Assembly: GCA_016188115.1 (NCBI GenBank)
Contig: JACPIK010000002.1
Location: forward strand, 1 to 64,000
DNA length: 64,000 nucleotides
Reading direction: 5' to 3'
From: Candidatus Woesearchaeota archaeon
GTDB lineage: Archaea; Nanobdellota; Nanobdellia; Woesearchaeales; GW2011-AR9
In this document: positions 7,877-16,466 of the stretch, piece by piece
How the letters are laid out: each line of letters begins with the position of its first letter
Position numbering within the stretch: the first letter of the stretch is position 1
The notes under the pieces: generated by a model
Told to the model about the DNA's origin: nothing
Database searches by the model: none
What the model saw: only the letters and a program-made list of their open reading frames with translations
Made by a program: the position numbers and the translations under genes

Positions 7877-7900
7877 TCTCTCTCTCTCTCTCTCTCTCGT
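7877..7900. repeat. (TC)12 microsatellite
   Basis: A perfect run of 12 TC units begins two bases after the msrB stop codon. It lies about 70 nt before the next gene, upstream of that gene's TATA-like box (near 7942). Confidence 0.9.
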
Positions 7901-7973
7901 TTCATCATTTTCAATTGGTATATCTAATACAACTCCACTAAATATTTAAGTACCTATCACTCATTACACTTCT

Positions 7974-9368
7974 ATGGCATCTCTCATGGCATCAACAACT
8001 GCTTCTTTTATTACTACTAACCCTGCCACAAATCAAACTCTTCAACAATACTCAATCATGTCGCAACAACAGGTACTTGATATTGCGAAAGCAACTAACC
8101 ATAGCCAAAAGAAATGGTCTGTTCTTACTCCTACCCAACGTGCTCCTTATTTTATCAAACTCGCAGCAGTATTGCGTCAACATGCGCAACGCTACGCAAC
8201 CATGATGACCAATGAGATGGGAAAACCCATCACTGAATCACTTGCAGAAATAGAAAAATGCGCTGTCCTTGCTCAAGCAATTGCCCAGCACGGTCCAGCA
8301 TGGCTAAAACCAGAATCTCTTCAAGTTGATGGTAAAGAACATCTCGTCACCTTCGAACCTTTAGGAACTATCTTTCTTATCATGCCGTGGAATTTTCCTT
8401 TTTGGCAGCCGTTTAAAGTAGCTCTTCCTCCTCTCATGGCAGGTAATGCCATTGTTCTCAAACATGCAAGTAACGTAACGGGAAGTTCGCTTTGTGTAGA
8501 AGAAGCATTTCATCTTGCAGGATTTCCCGAACAAATATTTCGTTCAGTAATCTGTGATCACAACACCAGTAACACACTCATCGCCAGCGATGATATCGCT
8601 GCGTGTTCTTTGACTGGAAGTGTTGGCGCAGGTGCCAAAGTTGCAAGTGAATCCGGCAAACATATCAAAAAAATGGTTCTGGAACTAGGTGGTTCTGATC
8701 CTCATATTGTTCTTGCCGATGCTGATATTGAAAAAGCAGCACAGGGGGCAGTGAAAGGGCGAACAAGTAATGCAGGACAAGTCTGTATAGGCTCAAAGCG
8801 TTTTATTGTTCACAAAGCTGTCGCTGACCAATTTTCAACTCGTTTTGCCGAATTGATGCATCAAATAAAAGTTGGCAATCCACTTGACCCAGAAACACAA
8901 ATGGGTCCTCTGGTTAACGAGCAAGCAGTCAAAGACATGGAACAGTTTGTTGCCGATGCCGTCGCGAATGGAGCCAAAATACTTGCTGGTGGAAAGCGAC
9001 TCAATCGTCCTGGCTTTTTTTTCCAACCTACTCTGCTTGCAAACACCAAACCCAACATGACTTCAGTATGTACCGAAACATTCGGCCCAATAGCCCCTAT
9101 TATTATTGTTGAAAGTGATGACGAAGCGATAAAAATCGCAAATCAAACTGAATTTGGGTTAGGTGCTTCTATCTGGACGAAAGATCTGGAAAAAGGCAAA
9201 TCTCTTGCATCCAAGATTAATGCAGGGGCAGTATTTATTAATTCCATCTCGAAAAGTCATCCTCTGTTGCCTATTGGCGGAATGAAAAAGAGTGGATATG
9301 GGCGAGAGTTATCACATTACGGCATTAAAGAATTTGTTAATATTAAGACAATTAATGTGTATGAATAA
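7974..9368 (+). CDS. Aldehyde dehydrogenase (succinate-semialdehyde dehydrogenase-like)
   Basis: A 464-residue NAD(P)-dependent aldehyde dehydrogenase. The oxyanion asparagine is N140 (PWNFPFW), the general base is E237 in LELGGSDP, and the catalytic cysteine is C271 in NAGQVCIGSKR. Length and motifs fit the short GabD/Sad branch that oxidises succinate semialdehyde and related aldehydes, although specificity is not readable here. The start at 7974 lies 25 nt after an ATATTTAA box, as for a leaderless mRNA; the ATG four codons later is an alternative. It is followed by a ThDP enzyme in the same direction after a structured spacer. Confidence 0.9.
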   Translation: MASLMASTTASFITTNPATNQTLQQYSIMSQQQVLDIAKATNHSQKKWSVLTPTQRAPYFIKLAAVLRQHAQRYATMMTNEMGKPITESLAEIEKCAVLAQAIAQHGPAWLKPESLQVDGKEHLVTFEPLGTIFLIMPWNFPFWQPFKVALPPLMAGNAIVLKHASNVTGSSLCVEEAFHLAGFPEQIFRSVICDHNTSNTLIASDDIAACSLTGSVGAGAKVASESGKHIKKMVLELGGSDPHIVLADADIEKAAQGAVKGRTSNAGQVCIGSKRFIVHKAVADQFSTRFAELMHQIKVGNPLDPETQMGPLVNEQAVKDMEQFVADAVANGAKILAGGKRLNRPGFFFQPTLLANTKPNMTSVCTETFGPIAPIIIVESDDEAIKIANQTEFGLGASIWTKDLEKGKSLASKINAGAVFINSISKSHPLLPIGGMKKSGYGRELSHYGIKEFVNIKTINVYE

Positions 9369-9384
9369 GATTTTTCATTTTTGG

Positions 9385-9509
9385 ATTTGTTAGCGTCCAA
9401 AGGTGAGGCTTAAGAAGTTAAACATCGAATAAGGTTGGGGGGAAGCCCCCTCCGGGGTCAACCGACTCTTCAAGTTAAACATCAACAAATCCGAAAGACG
9501 CTAACAAAT
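9385..9509. ncRNA. Structured intercistronic element, candidate RNA or cis-regulator
   Basis: A 125-nt stretch is closed by perfect 13-bp arms (9385-9397 and 9497-9509). Inside are a GGTTG/CAACC stem (9433-9437/9459-9463) enclosing GGGGG/CCCCC (9438-9442/9446-9450), and a direct 12-nt repeat AAGTTAAACATC (9415-9426 and 9472-9483). The left arm can instead pair with AACAAATCC at 9484-9492, so two mutually exclusive closings exist. GC content is locally high for the genome. It lies 40 nt before the ThDP enzyme start and after the aldehyde dehydrogenase stop. Alternatives are a bidirectional terminator or a MITE-like element. Confidence 0.5.
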
Positions 9510-9549
9510 TAAAGTTATTAAGAAATAAATGTAATACTGGTGATCCCAC

Positions 9550-11199
9550 ATGAAAGCTTCCGATTTATTTGTTCACTGCCTCCAACAAGAAGGTGTTGAA
9601 TATGTGTTTGCAGTCCCTGGTGAAGAAAATCTCGATCTTCTCGAGTCATTACGCACTTCTAAAATTAAAGTCATTGTCAATCGTCATGAACAATGCGCTG
9701 CATTTATGGCAGCAACCTATGGTCGTTTAACTGGAAAAGCGGGAGTCTGTCTTGCCACACTTGGTCCTGGTGCAACTAATCTTGTCACAGGAATGGCGCA
9801 TGCACATCTTGGTGGCATGCCTATGGTTGCTATCACTGGACAAAAAGGGATTCGTGAAAATTTTCAAGCCAGTTTTCAAGTCCTTGATATTGTAAACATG
9901 ATGCGTCCTCTTACCAAACGTGCAGTGCAAATTCACGGGCCAAAATCAATTCCTAAAGAGATTAGAACTGCATTTAAACTTGCAACAACAGAACGTCACG
10001 GAGTATGTCATATTGAACTTCCCGAAGATATTGCTCACGAACAAGTTGATGAGAAATTCGCTTCGTATCATGCAACTACAGTGCGTCGACCAATTGCTGA
10101 TGAAAAAGCCATCGCCACTGCTGCTGATATGATTAAATCCGCAAAAAATCCTATTTTAATCGTTTCAAGTCGAGCGCAGCGACGCAGTGTGAGTGCCGCC
10201 ATTAAATCGTTTTGCAACGCAACGGGGCTCTATGTTGTTCACACTCAATTAGGAAAAGGGGTTCTTGGTGATGACCATGCTCAATCACTCTATGCTTTTG
10301 GCATCCATAAAAAAGATTATGTGCATTGTATTGTAGAAAAAGCTGATCTTATTGTCACCGTTGGTTATTCTGTAGGAGAACACCCTCCCAGTGTCTGGAA
10401 TCGTGACATGAACAAGAAAATTTTACATCTTGACTTTACGCCTGCCGAAGTGGATATTTATTACAATCCTACCTGGGAGGTCATTGGCGATATAGGTCAA
10501 TCACTTGAATCTTTAACAAAACAACTTAACGGATATCATTATGCTGGAAGTTATGAGAAAAAAGTCAAGACTGAATTAACAACAAAATTATTAGTAGAAG
10601 AAGCCGAAAACTCTTCATTTCCCCTTCGTCCTCGCCGTATTGTCAAAGAATGCCGAGCAGTATTAGGCAAAGAAGATATTATTTGCTTAGATAACGGCAT
10701 TTACAAATTATGGTTCTCACGTCACTATCCTACTTATAATATTGGCACATTTTTACTTGATAATGCTCTTGCCACCATGGGTGCAGGACTTCCTAGTGCC
10801 ATGACTGCAAAATTATTGTATCCCCAAAAAAGAGTTCTTGCTGTTTGCGGCGATGGTGGATTTATGATGAATTCTCAGGAACTTGAGACTGCTGTTCGCT
10901 TAAAACTTAATATTGTTGTTCTCATACTCAATGACAACGCCTATGGTTTTATCAAATGGAAACAACAAAACGCTGGCTTTAAAGATTTTTCACTTGACTA
11001 CTCAAATCCTGATTTTGTTAAGTACGCCGAAGCCTATGGTGCCAAAGGATACAAAGTAACCAAAGCAGAAGAGTTAGGAAAAATCCTTGAGAAAGCATTT
11101 GGCCAAAAGGGACCAGTACTCATTGAATGCCCAATTGATTACAGCGAGAATAATAAAGTCTGGGGCGAAGAATTAGGAAATATCCTGTGTCCGTTGTAA
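9550..11199 (+). CDS. ThDP-dependent enzyme, acetolactate synthase large-subunit family
   Basis: A 549-residue three-domain ThDP enzyme. The N-terminal Pyr domain has the catalytic glutamate E47 in NRHEQCAAF, and the C-terminal PP domain has GDGG near residue 436 with the matching LNDNAYG about 27 residues later, forming the ThDP/Mg motif. The opening VFAVPGEENLDLLESL is typical of a branch called acetolactate synthase but often encoded next to an aldehyde dehydrogenase, as here. No small regulatory subunit gene (ilvN/ilvH) is present, so anabolic branched-chain synthesis is unlikely from this locus alone. GGTGAT lies 6-12 nt before the ATG. Confidence 0.83.
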   Translation: MKASDLFVHCLQQEGVEYVFAVPGEENLDLLESLRTSKIKVIVNRHEQCAAFMAATYGRLTGKAGVCLATLGPGATNLVTGMAHAHLGGMPMVAITGQKGIRENFQASFQVLDIVNMMRPLTKRAVQIHGPKSIPKEIRTAFKLATTERHGVCHIELPEDIAHEQVDEKFASYHATTVRRPIADEKAIATAADMIKSAKNPILIVSSRAQRRSVSAAIKSFCNATGLYVVHTQLGKGVLGDDHAQSLYAFGIHKKDYVHCIVEKADLIVTVGYSVGEHPPSVWNRDMNKKILHLDFTPAEVDIYYNPTWEVIGDIGQSLESLTKQLNGYHYAGSYEKKVKTELTTKLLVEEAENSSFPLRPRRIVKECRAVLGKEDIICLDNGIYKLWFSRHYPTYNIGTFLLDNALATMGAGLPSAMTAKLLYPQKRVLAVCGDGGFMMNSQELETAVRLKLNIVVLILNDNAYGFIKWKQQNAGFKDFSLDYSNPDFVKYAEAYGAKGYKVTKAEELGKILEKAFGQKGPVLIECPIDYSENNKVWGEELGNILCPL

Positions 11200-11206
11200 A
11201 TAAGTA

Positions 11207-11623
11207 ATGAGATCCACTGTATGCCTGAGTGATTCACAAGGAAGATTTTTATACTCTCTTTTCATAATTCTTTCCATGATTGGATATATTTTAGGATTAG
11301 CTTTTCTTCCGGTGAGTGTAATACTTTTTCTCAATGCTTTTGGCTTCTTGGGCTTATCAGAACTCTTCGGAATGCCACTTCTCTTACTTGGTGCATTAGG
11401 TGTTATCATAGTCATGATTGGTGATGTTATTGATGCTCATACGCAACAAAGTCATAGAATACGCACCACTATTGTCTGTCTTTTAATCATGCTTCCTGCA
11501 TTTGTCTATTTTCTCTCATTTCTTATTACCTTCCCTGCTGTTATTACTTCCTCGCTTCCCGTCATTATTGCCAGCTTTCTCTTTGTTGAAGGTGTAAGTA
11601 GCCTCTTGATTGGCGCGGAATAG
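11207..11623 (+). CDS. Four-helix integral membrane protein
   Basis: A 138-residue hydrophobic protein with about four membrane segments (roughly 15-40, 48-72, 86-106 and 108-133), joined by short loops and one polar loop (DAHTQQSHRIRT, 78-89). It starts 7 nt after the ThDP enzyme stop, so the two are probably co-transcribed. I do not recognise the family and no catalytic motif is visible. Confidence 0.55.
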   Translation: MRSTVCLSDSQGRFLYSLFIILSMIGYILGLAFLPVSVILFLNAFGFLGLSELFGMPLLLLGALGVIIVMIGDVIDAHTQQSHRIRTTIVCLLIMLPAFVYFLSFLITFPAVITSSLPVIIASFLFVEGVSSLLIGAE

Positions 11624-11709
11624 GCCTTTTCTCATATCAAATCTATCGGTTTTCTTTCTAAAGAGTGGTAATCTAAGTTTTTAAACTACTCTCAATTATT
11701 GATGATGTT

Positions 11710-12054
11710 ATGAGTCTACTTCAACAAGTTAAGAATTTTTTTCAGCATCAACCAGAACACATCTCTTTTGAGGAATATAAAAAATTATTTATCGGGGCTC
11801 TCCAACTCGCAAATGAAGGGACAGGAGGAACAAAACCTGCTGAAATGATAGCATTACTTACAACCAGTCCAAAATATATTCGCAATCTTGAAAAAGCATT
11901 CAATTTGGTTGTTTCCAATAAAAAAGAAGAAGCATATCTTTTAGCTGTAATCTCCATTCTTCTGGACGAAGCTATGAAAGAATTAAAATGGCCTGCTCGC
12001 AAGCAAGAATACCAAAGAATCGTTGAAGCCGCAATGAGAGGTAAAGTTCATTAA
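11710..12054 (+). CDS. Uncharacterised helical cytoplasmic protein
   Basis: A 114-residue, probably all-helical soluble protein with no cysteine, signal or membrane segment. A Gly-rich turn (NEGTGGTK, about 36-43) separates two helical halves, the second of which is charged. A ribosome-like GATGATG lies just before the ATG. No family recognised; it follows the small membrane protein by about 85 nt, and converges with the PhoU-type regulator gene. Confidence 0.6.
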   Translation: MSLLQQVKNFFQHQPEHISFEEYKKLFIGALQLANEGTGGTKPAEMIALLTTSPKYIRNLEKAFNLVVSNKKEEAYLLAVISILLDEAMKELKWPARKQEYQRIVEAAMRGKVH

Positions 12055-12081
12055 TTCAACTTTTTATATTTTCTTAAATCC

Positions 12082-13026
12082 TCACTGTTCTAGTCCCATT
12101 CTAAAATCAGTCAAATCGAGAAGAATTTCTAAAATACTTTTTTGATTCACTAAGAGTAAAAGATCAGTTGTAGGTATTAATTTGGCATTTTTCGCAATCA
12201 ATCTCTTTACTTCATCTCGATTTTTACTAAGTTGATTTACTCTCTCTAACGAGAACGAATAGAATAGTTCATAATATAATCGCAGCGAGAGATGGATCTG
12301 TTCAAATATTTCAATACTCTTGGGGTTAAATCTTTGTCTTTGTGACACAATATCACGCGCATTATATTTGAACACGTCCATGATCTTATCAATTGACGCA
12401 ATGATGTGATAATAAAAACAGGTTTTTTTGACGTCTGGATAACCATATTTATTGAGTAGTCGTAACGCATAGCTCACAAACTTATTCACGTTGTCATGCA
12501 TTAATTCAATGCCCTCAATTAAAGCGAGGTCTTTCTTTCGTATCCCCTCGAGAAACGCTTCTGAAGTTTGAATAAGAAGAAGAAAAATACGTCGTAGTAT
12601 AATCCGAAAATCCTCGTCTGATTCTTTAGCCAAAGTCTTGATGAGCATGGATTTCTCCGAATGCTCAACAACCTCTGCCCCAATAAGACGATTTGTGATT
12701 TCATGAACAATGCCTGGATAAGACACATGGATCTCCTTACGATAATGGGCAGTTGATGGCTTAGTAAAATGAATCTCTATTTCATTATACCCGAAGCGAT
12801 ACAAACTCATAATATAGAGCAATGCTGAGGTTCGATCCAGCTTAGTTATATCAATCTTAATCTTCTCATGTTTGATTGGTTGTTTGGTAGAAATAATAAC
12901 ACTTCCGCCCTCTTTCTCCACATAGACATTATTGCCTTTTGTAAGACCGTGACTCTTAATCCAATCACTGGGTAATGCGACTGTAAGACTCGAGAGACCA
13001 TGTTGGATGAGCTTGCGTTGATCCAT
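12082..13026 (-). CDS. PhoU-like regulator with N-terminal AbrB/SpoVT DNA-binding domain
   Basis: A 314-residue protein. Residues 1-50 form a swapped-hairpin AbrB/SpoVT domain (LTVALPSDWIKSHGLTKGN followed by VYVEKEGG), and from about 120 onward there are long helices of the PhoU type with an acidic face (for example ELMHDNVNKF and DKIMDVFKYNARD). Archaeal proteins with this fusion are annotated as phosphate-uptake regulators. No phosphate transporter is nearby. A perfect 17-bp palindrome lies 44 nt upstream of the start in the divergent promoter region and is a good candidate for its own operator. Confidence 0.82.
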   Translation of the reverse strand: MDQRKLIQHGLSSLTVALPSDWIKSHGLTKGNNVYVEKEGGSVIISTKQPIKHEKIKIDITKLDRTSALLYIMSLYRFGYNEIEIHFTKPSTAHYRKEIHVSYPGIVHEITNRLIGAEVVEHSEKSMLIKTLAKESDEDFRIILRRIFLLLIQTSEAFLEGIRKKDLALIEGIELMHDNVNKFVSYALRLLNKYGYPDVKKTCFYYHIIASIDKIMDVFKYNARDIVSQRQRFNPKSIEIFEQIHLSLRLYYELFYSFSLERVNQLSKNRDEVKRLIAKNAKLIPTTDLLLLVNQKSILEILLDLTDFRMGLEQ

Positions 13027-13069
13027 GTATGTCTTGTTTTAGTTCTCTTTTTATAAGATTTTTGTAAAA

Positions 13070-13086
13070 ATGTATACAGTATACAT
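13070..13086. promoter_or_regulatory. Perfect 17-bp palindrome between divergent genes, candidate operator
   Basis: ATGTATAC-A-GTATACAT is a perfect dyad of 8-bp arms around one base. It sits between the PhoU/AbrB regulator start (13026, minus) and the NUDIX-like gene start (13170, plus), just upstream of the plus-strand AATATATAC box near 13098. AbrB-type proteins bind as dimers, so autoregulation is a reasonable inference. Confidence 0.6.
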
Positions 13087-13169
13087 TAAGTATGCACTAA
13101 ATATATACTCCTCGATCAAAAACGCTTAAACTATGGGTAATAATGTTTAAATGTTTAGGGGGAAATAAA

Positions 13170-13787
13170 ATGGCTTTAATCAAAATGAGTGCCTATGATG
13201 GTACGCCCGTCTCTGGGATGGAAAGAGATGCAGCACATGTGCTTCTGCGTCACGAGTCTGAATCAGGAGACTACAAACACAAAGATCATCATGTCCAAAT
13301 GTTCCTAATGACTCCGGAAGGGATCTACATCCCTAAAAGATCAGATCAAGCAGCAGACAATCAAGGTCAATATGAAATGAGCTTTGGCACGCATCAACTT
13401 GCTTCTGATTTAAGTCTTCTAAAAACAGTGTTGAGGGTTCGAGAAGAACTTGGTCTGGATATCGTTGAGATGGAATATAAAGATTGGGTATGTGATATCC
13501 AAAAAGGTAACAATATCTATCTGCGACGCTTAGCAATGATACCTACATTTCTCTCTGAGAGGGTTGATCCAGATGGAAAAAGTTGGATGAATGTAACGCA
13601 TGAAGATCTTGTTTTGGGCTATACCTATGCCCCATTACCTAATGTTGCAAGTGAACATCGGCTATACACAACTGATGAGCTTTTGAAAGATATTCAAACC
13701 TCACCTGAGAAATTTACAGGGGATGTGAGAAAATTATTTATGTTGAATCATAATGCTTTAAGAGATCTTGAACAAAGGATTAAATAA
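13170..13787 (+). CDS. Degenerate NUDIX-fold protein
   Basis: A 205-residue protein with the outline of a NUDIX/IPP-isomerase fold: HHVQMFLMTPEGIYIPKRS resembles the strand pair before the box, and LLKTVLRVREELGLDI resembles its helix, with the REELG core kept. The usual GG before the box is replaced by FGTH, so the box is incomplete and catalysis is uncertain. I chose ATG 13170 because an AGGGGGA ribosome site lies 7-12 nt upstream; an earlier in-frame ATG (13143) has no such site. It is divergent from the PhoU-type regulator. Confidence 0.65.
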   Translation: MALIKMSAYDGTPVSGMERDAAHVLLRHESESGDYKHKDHHVQMFLMTPEGIYIPKRSDQAADNQGQYEMSFGTHQLASDLSLLKTVLRVREELGLDIVEMEYKDWVCDIQKGNNIYLRRLAMIPTFLSERVDPDGKSWMNVTHEDLVLGYTYAPLPNVASEHRLYTTDELLKDIQTSPEKFTGDVRKLFMLNHNALRDLEQRIK

Positions 13788-13795
13788 TTTTTTTC

Positions 13796-15196
13796 TTACT
13801 TCCTTTTCAATTCGAAGCCTTCCTTCGTATCGCCCATAATCCAGCCCATGGCATCAATCTCAGAACGAATTTCATCAGACTTGATCCAATCTTTAGCCAT
13901 ACGAGCTTTCAATCGTTCATGAGCTAATTTTACAACCTGAGCAGGAATCTTCTCTTCCATGACGTGATCTAATTTCAATCCTAAAACAGAATCCATCTTT
14001 AATAAAATTGTATATTTTTCAGAGACAGACAGCGAGTCATCTTTCACCACTTCCCATACGGTTGCGAGTGCTTTTGGCATATTAAGATCATCATTAATAT
14101 CTTTGGTAAATGCTTCAATATGTTCCCTTGCGTTACGTCCTAATTCTTCCTCTTGTGCTCCTTCTTTTTTCAACTCCAAGAATTTTTCATAGAGTCGTCG
14201 TCGGGCATTCTTTGCTCCTTCAAGTGCTTCAAATGAGAACATTAATGGATTACGATAATGTGTGCCTAGGCAAAAATAGCGATAATCTAACGGATCAATA
14301 CCACGATCAATCAATGTCTGCAAAATTACAAAGTTATCTCCCGATTTCGCCATCTTCTCGCCGCCGCTAATAACCAAAAATTCTCCATGAAGCCAATAAC
14401 GCACCCATGGTTTTTTTCCGGTAGCGCCTTCTGCTTGCGCAATCTCGTTAGTGTGGTGTACAGAAATGTGGTCAATACCCCCACAGTGAATATCGAACTG
14501 TTCTCCTAAGTAACGAGTTGCCATGGCAGAACATTCAATGTGCCAGCCAGGATAGCCAACTCCCCACGGTGAGTCCCATTTCATCTCTTGATCTTGAAAT
14601 TTTGATTTTGTAAACCATAATACGAAATCATGAGGATTTTTCTTATTTTCATCCTGTTCGACTCTTGCTTTTGCATCAGCATCTAATTTAAGTCTAGCCA
14701 GTTTCCCATAATCAGATAATTTGGAAGTATCAAAATAGACATTTCCCCCGCGTGAATACGTAAATCCCTGCTTCTCTAACTTTTGAATCATTTCAATTTG
14801 TTCTTTGATATGGTCAGTTGCTTTACATAGCACTGTCGGAGCAAGCAGATTTAATCGGTGAGTATCTGCAACAAACGCGTTGGTATAAAATTGCGCGACT
14901 TCCCAGACTGTTTTACCTTCACGGCGTGCTCCTTTAAGCATCTTATCCTCACCAGTATCATCATTTTCTCCTGTAAGATGGCCCACGTCAGTGATATTCA
15001 TTACATGCTCAACGTCATAGCCGTTCCACATCAACACTCGCCGTAAAATGTCCTCAAACAAAAAAGAACGTAAGTTTCCAATGTGCATGAAATTGTACAC
15101 GGTTGGACCGCAAGTGTACATCTTTGCTTTATGCAAAGAGAGAGAGGTAAATGTTTCCTTTGATCGAGAGAGTGTATTAAACAACGTGAGGACCAT
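13796..15196 (-). CDS. cysS: Cysteinyl-tRNA synthetase
   Basis: A 466-residue class I aminoacyl-tRNA synthetase that charges tRNA-Cys. HIGN (38-41) and KMAKS (281-285) are the ATP-binding signatures, and the substrate zinc is held by C29, C222, H247 and E251, all present. YTCGPTVYNFMHIGN is the highly specific CysRS opening. The C-terminal anticodon region is short, ending in a DxMGW-like element near residue 453. The next gene upstream on the same strand is ThiI-like, 67 nt away, a pairing that places two cysteine- and tRNA-linked functions together. Confidence 0.96.
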   Translation of the reverse strand: MVLTLFNTLSRSKETFTSLSLHKAKMYTCGPTVYNFMHIGNLRSFLFEDILRRVLMWNGYDVEHVMNITDVGHLTGENDDTGEDKMLKGARREGKTVWEVAQFYTNAFVADTHRLNLLAPTVLCKATDHIKEQIEMIQKLEKQGFTYSRGGNVYFDTSKLSDYGKLARLKLDADAKARVEQDENKKNPHDFVLWFTKSKFQDQEMKWDSPWGVGYPGWHIECSAMATRYLGEQFDIHCGGIDHISVHHTNEIAQAEGATGKKPWVRYWLHGEFLVISGGEKMAKSGDNFVILQTLIDRGIDPLDYRYFCLGTHYRNPLMFSFEALEGAKNARRRLYEKFLELKKEGAQEEELGRNAREHIEAFTKDINDDLNMPKALATVWEVVKDDSLSVSEKYTILLKMDSVLGLKLDHVMEEKIPAQVVKLAHERLKARMAKDWIKSDEIRSEIDAMGWIMGDTKEGFELKRK

Positions 15197-15263
15197 AATT
15201 GGTTAAAAGAATAATCCTAATTTAAAGATTCTGTTTCTATTAATAATATCGAATCATTCAAAG

Positions 15264-15875
15264 TTAAAATTCCACAACTTCTGCATCATCCAGCGCTTTT
15301 TGTAAAATATCTGCATCAACATGTTCTAAATCTTGACGCACCCGATCCGGTTCAGATTTTGTCGAAGGACTTTTAGGTCCTAGAAGATTACAAATCTCGG
15401 GACCTTTTGATGTTTCATAGGTGCCAATTTTCTTAGCTACATTGATAATTTCTTGTTTATCATATGTAAGCAGCGGACGTAAAATCTCCATGCTTACATT
15501 TTTTGTAATTGAAGTAAGATTACTCAACGTCTGGCTCGAAACTTGTCCTAAATTTTCTCCCGTAATCAAAAATTGCGCATCCTCTTGTGCAGCGATTAAT
15601 GTAGCGCAACGCATCATCATAATTTTACCTAAAACATAATAATCTTTATGTTGACACTTTTCCACTAATGCTTTAAGAACAGGTGTAAACGGCACAAGAT
15701 ACAATTTCCTAACCTGCAAGATCTTGCACAACTCTTTGACTTTCTCAATCTCTCTGCCATCCGTAAGAGGGAGTTGATGGAAATGAACTGCAATAATCTC
15801 AAGCCGTTGCTGCATCAAATGAATCGCTACTGGAGAATCAATCCCTCCAGAAAGTAACGCAACCCCTTTTTCCAT
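15264..15875 (-). CDS. ThiI-like tRNA/thiamine sulfur transferase, adenylation domain only
   Basis: A 203-residue PP-loop ATPase: SGGIDSP at 9-15 is the pyrophosphatase loop. A second signature, GENLGQVSSQTLSNL, begins near residue 105 and matches the ThiI/4-thiouridine synthetase family. Full ThiI has an N-terminal THUMP domain for tRNA binding and sometimes a rhodanese domain; both are absent. A cysteine in GPEICNLLGP (about 158-167) could carry sulfur. The protein probably works in tRNA 4-thiouridine or thiazole synthesis with a cysteine desulfurase, such as the one at 50.2 kb. Confidence 0.8.
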   Translation of the reverse strand: MEKGVALLSGGIDSPVAIHLMQQRLEIIAVHFHQLPLTDGREIEKVKELCKILQVRKLYLVPFTPVLKALVEKCQHKDYYVLGKIMMMRCATLIAAQEDAQFLITGENLGQVSSQTLSNLTSITKNVSMEILRPLLTYDKQEIINVAKKIGTYETSKGPEICNLLGPKSPSTKSEPDRVRQDLEHVDADILQKALDDAEVVEF

Positions 15876-15938
15876 GTCTAGAAGAGTAAGATAAAGCTAT
15901 TTAAAATTTGTTATTCTCAATACTATCTCCAATTACTG

Positions 15939-16418
15939 TTATTCACGATGAATCAAGCCATATCCTTCCAAGTTGGGTTGTGTTGCTCGAAGAGAATGAA
16001 ACGTATTTGTAACAAAATCAACATAGGCTGCACTTTCATTTGAACGTCTTACAACACGATCTAATGTTCCTAATCTGGTCCCTAAACCAGGAAAAATTCC
16101 CCAGAATGCCCCGCCGATTTCAATTCTATCCACCAAATTGTGAACATGATAGAAAACAACTCGTGGGCTGTTACGTGCTCCTACTCCTGCGCAATATCCT
16201 TTAATAGTAGGATCGTTTTCCCATGGTGTAATATTTGTTCTCAAAGTTTCTTCCAAATATTCCTTTGACCGACACACATCTCTTTCTACTCTAGGACGGA
16301 CATCTCCCCTTATCCAATCTAACATATCACGTTCAAGTTCGTAATGGACTTCACCATATGGGCCATTTCCTAAAACGAGTTGAACAACTCGTCGCTTGCT
16401 TGTTTCGTCTAAGCTCAT
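15939..16418 (-). CDS. Uncharacterised protein, paralogue of 18641-19111
   Basis: A 159-residue soluble protein of no recognised family. It is clearly paralogous to the protein at 18641-19111: both have PYGE-x-HY near residue 25, RVVFY-x-V-x-NLV in the middle, and LD-x-VV-x-R followed by YVDF near the end. A start five codons upstream (16433) is possible, but the start used here aligns with the paralogue. The two copies bracket the Lrp regulator/asparaginase pair. Charged residues in the shared motifs may mark an active or binding site, but no function can be assigned. Confidence 0.6.
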   Translation of the reverse strand: MSLDETSKRRVVQLVLGNGPYGEVHYELERDMLDWIRGDVRPRVERDVCRSKEYLEETLRTNITPWENDPTIKGYCAGVGARNSPRVVFYHVHNLVDRIEIGGAFWGIFPGLGTRLGTLDRVVRRSNESAAYVDFVTNTFHSLRATQPNLEGYGLIHRE

Positions 16419-16466
16419 AGTTACCAAAATCATCTTTCCATTAAAAAATATTTAGGTTGTGTGGAA

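Noticed and set aside
9385-9509. A tRNA or 5S rRNA in the structured spacer
   Set aside because: No T-loop GTTCRA, no cloverleaf arms and no 5S-like conserved elements could be found.
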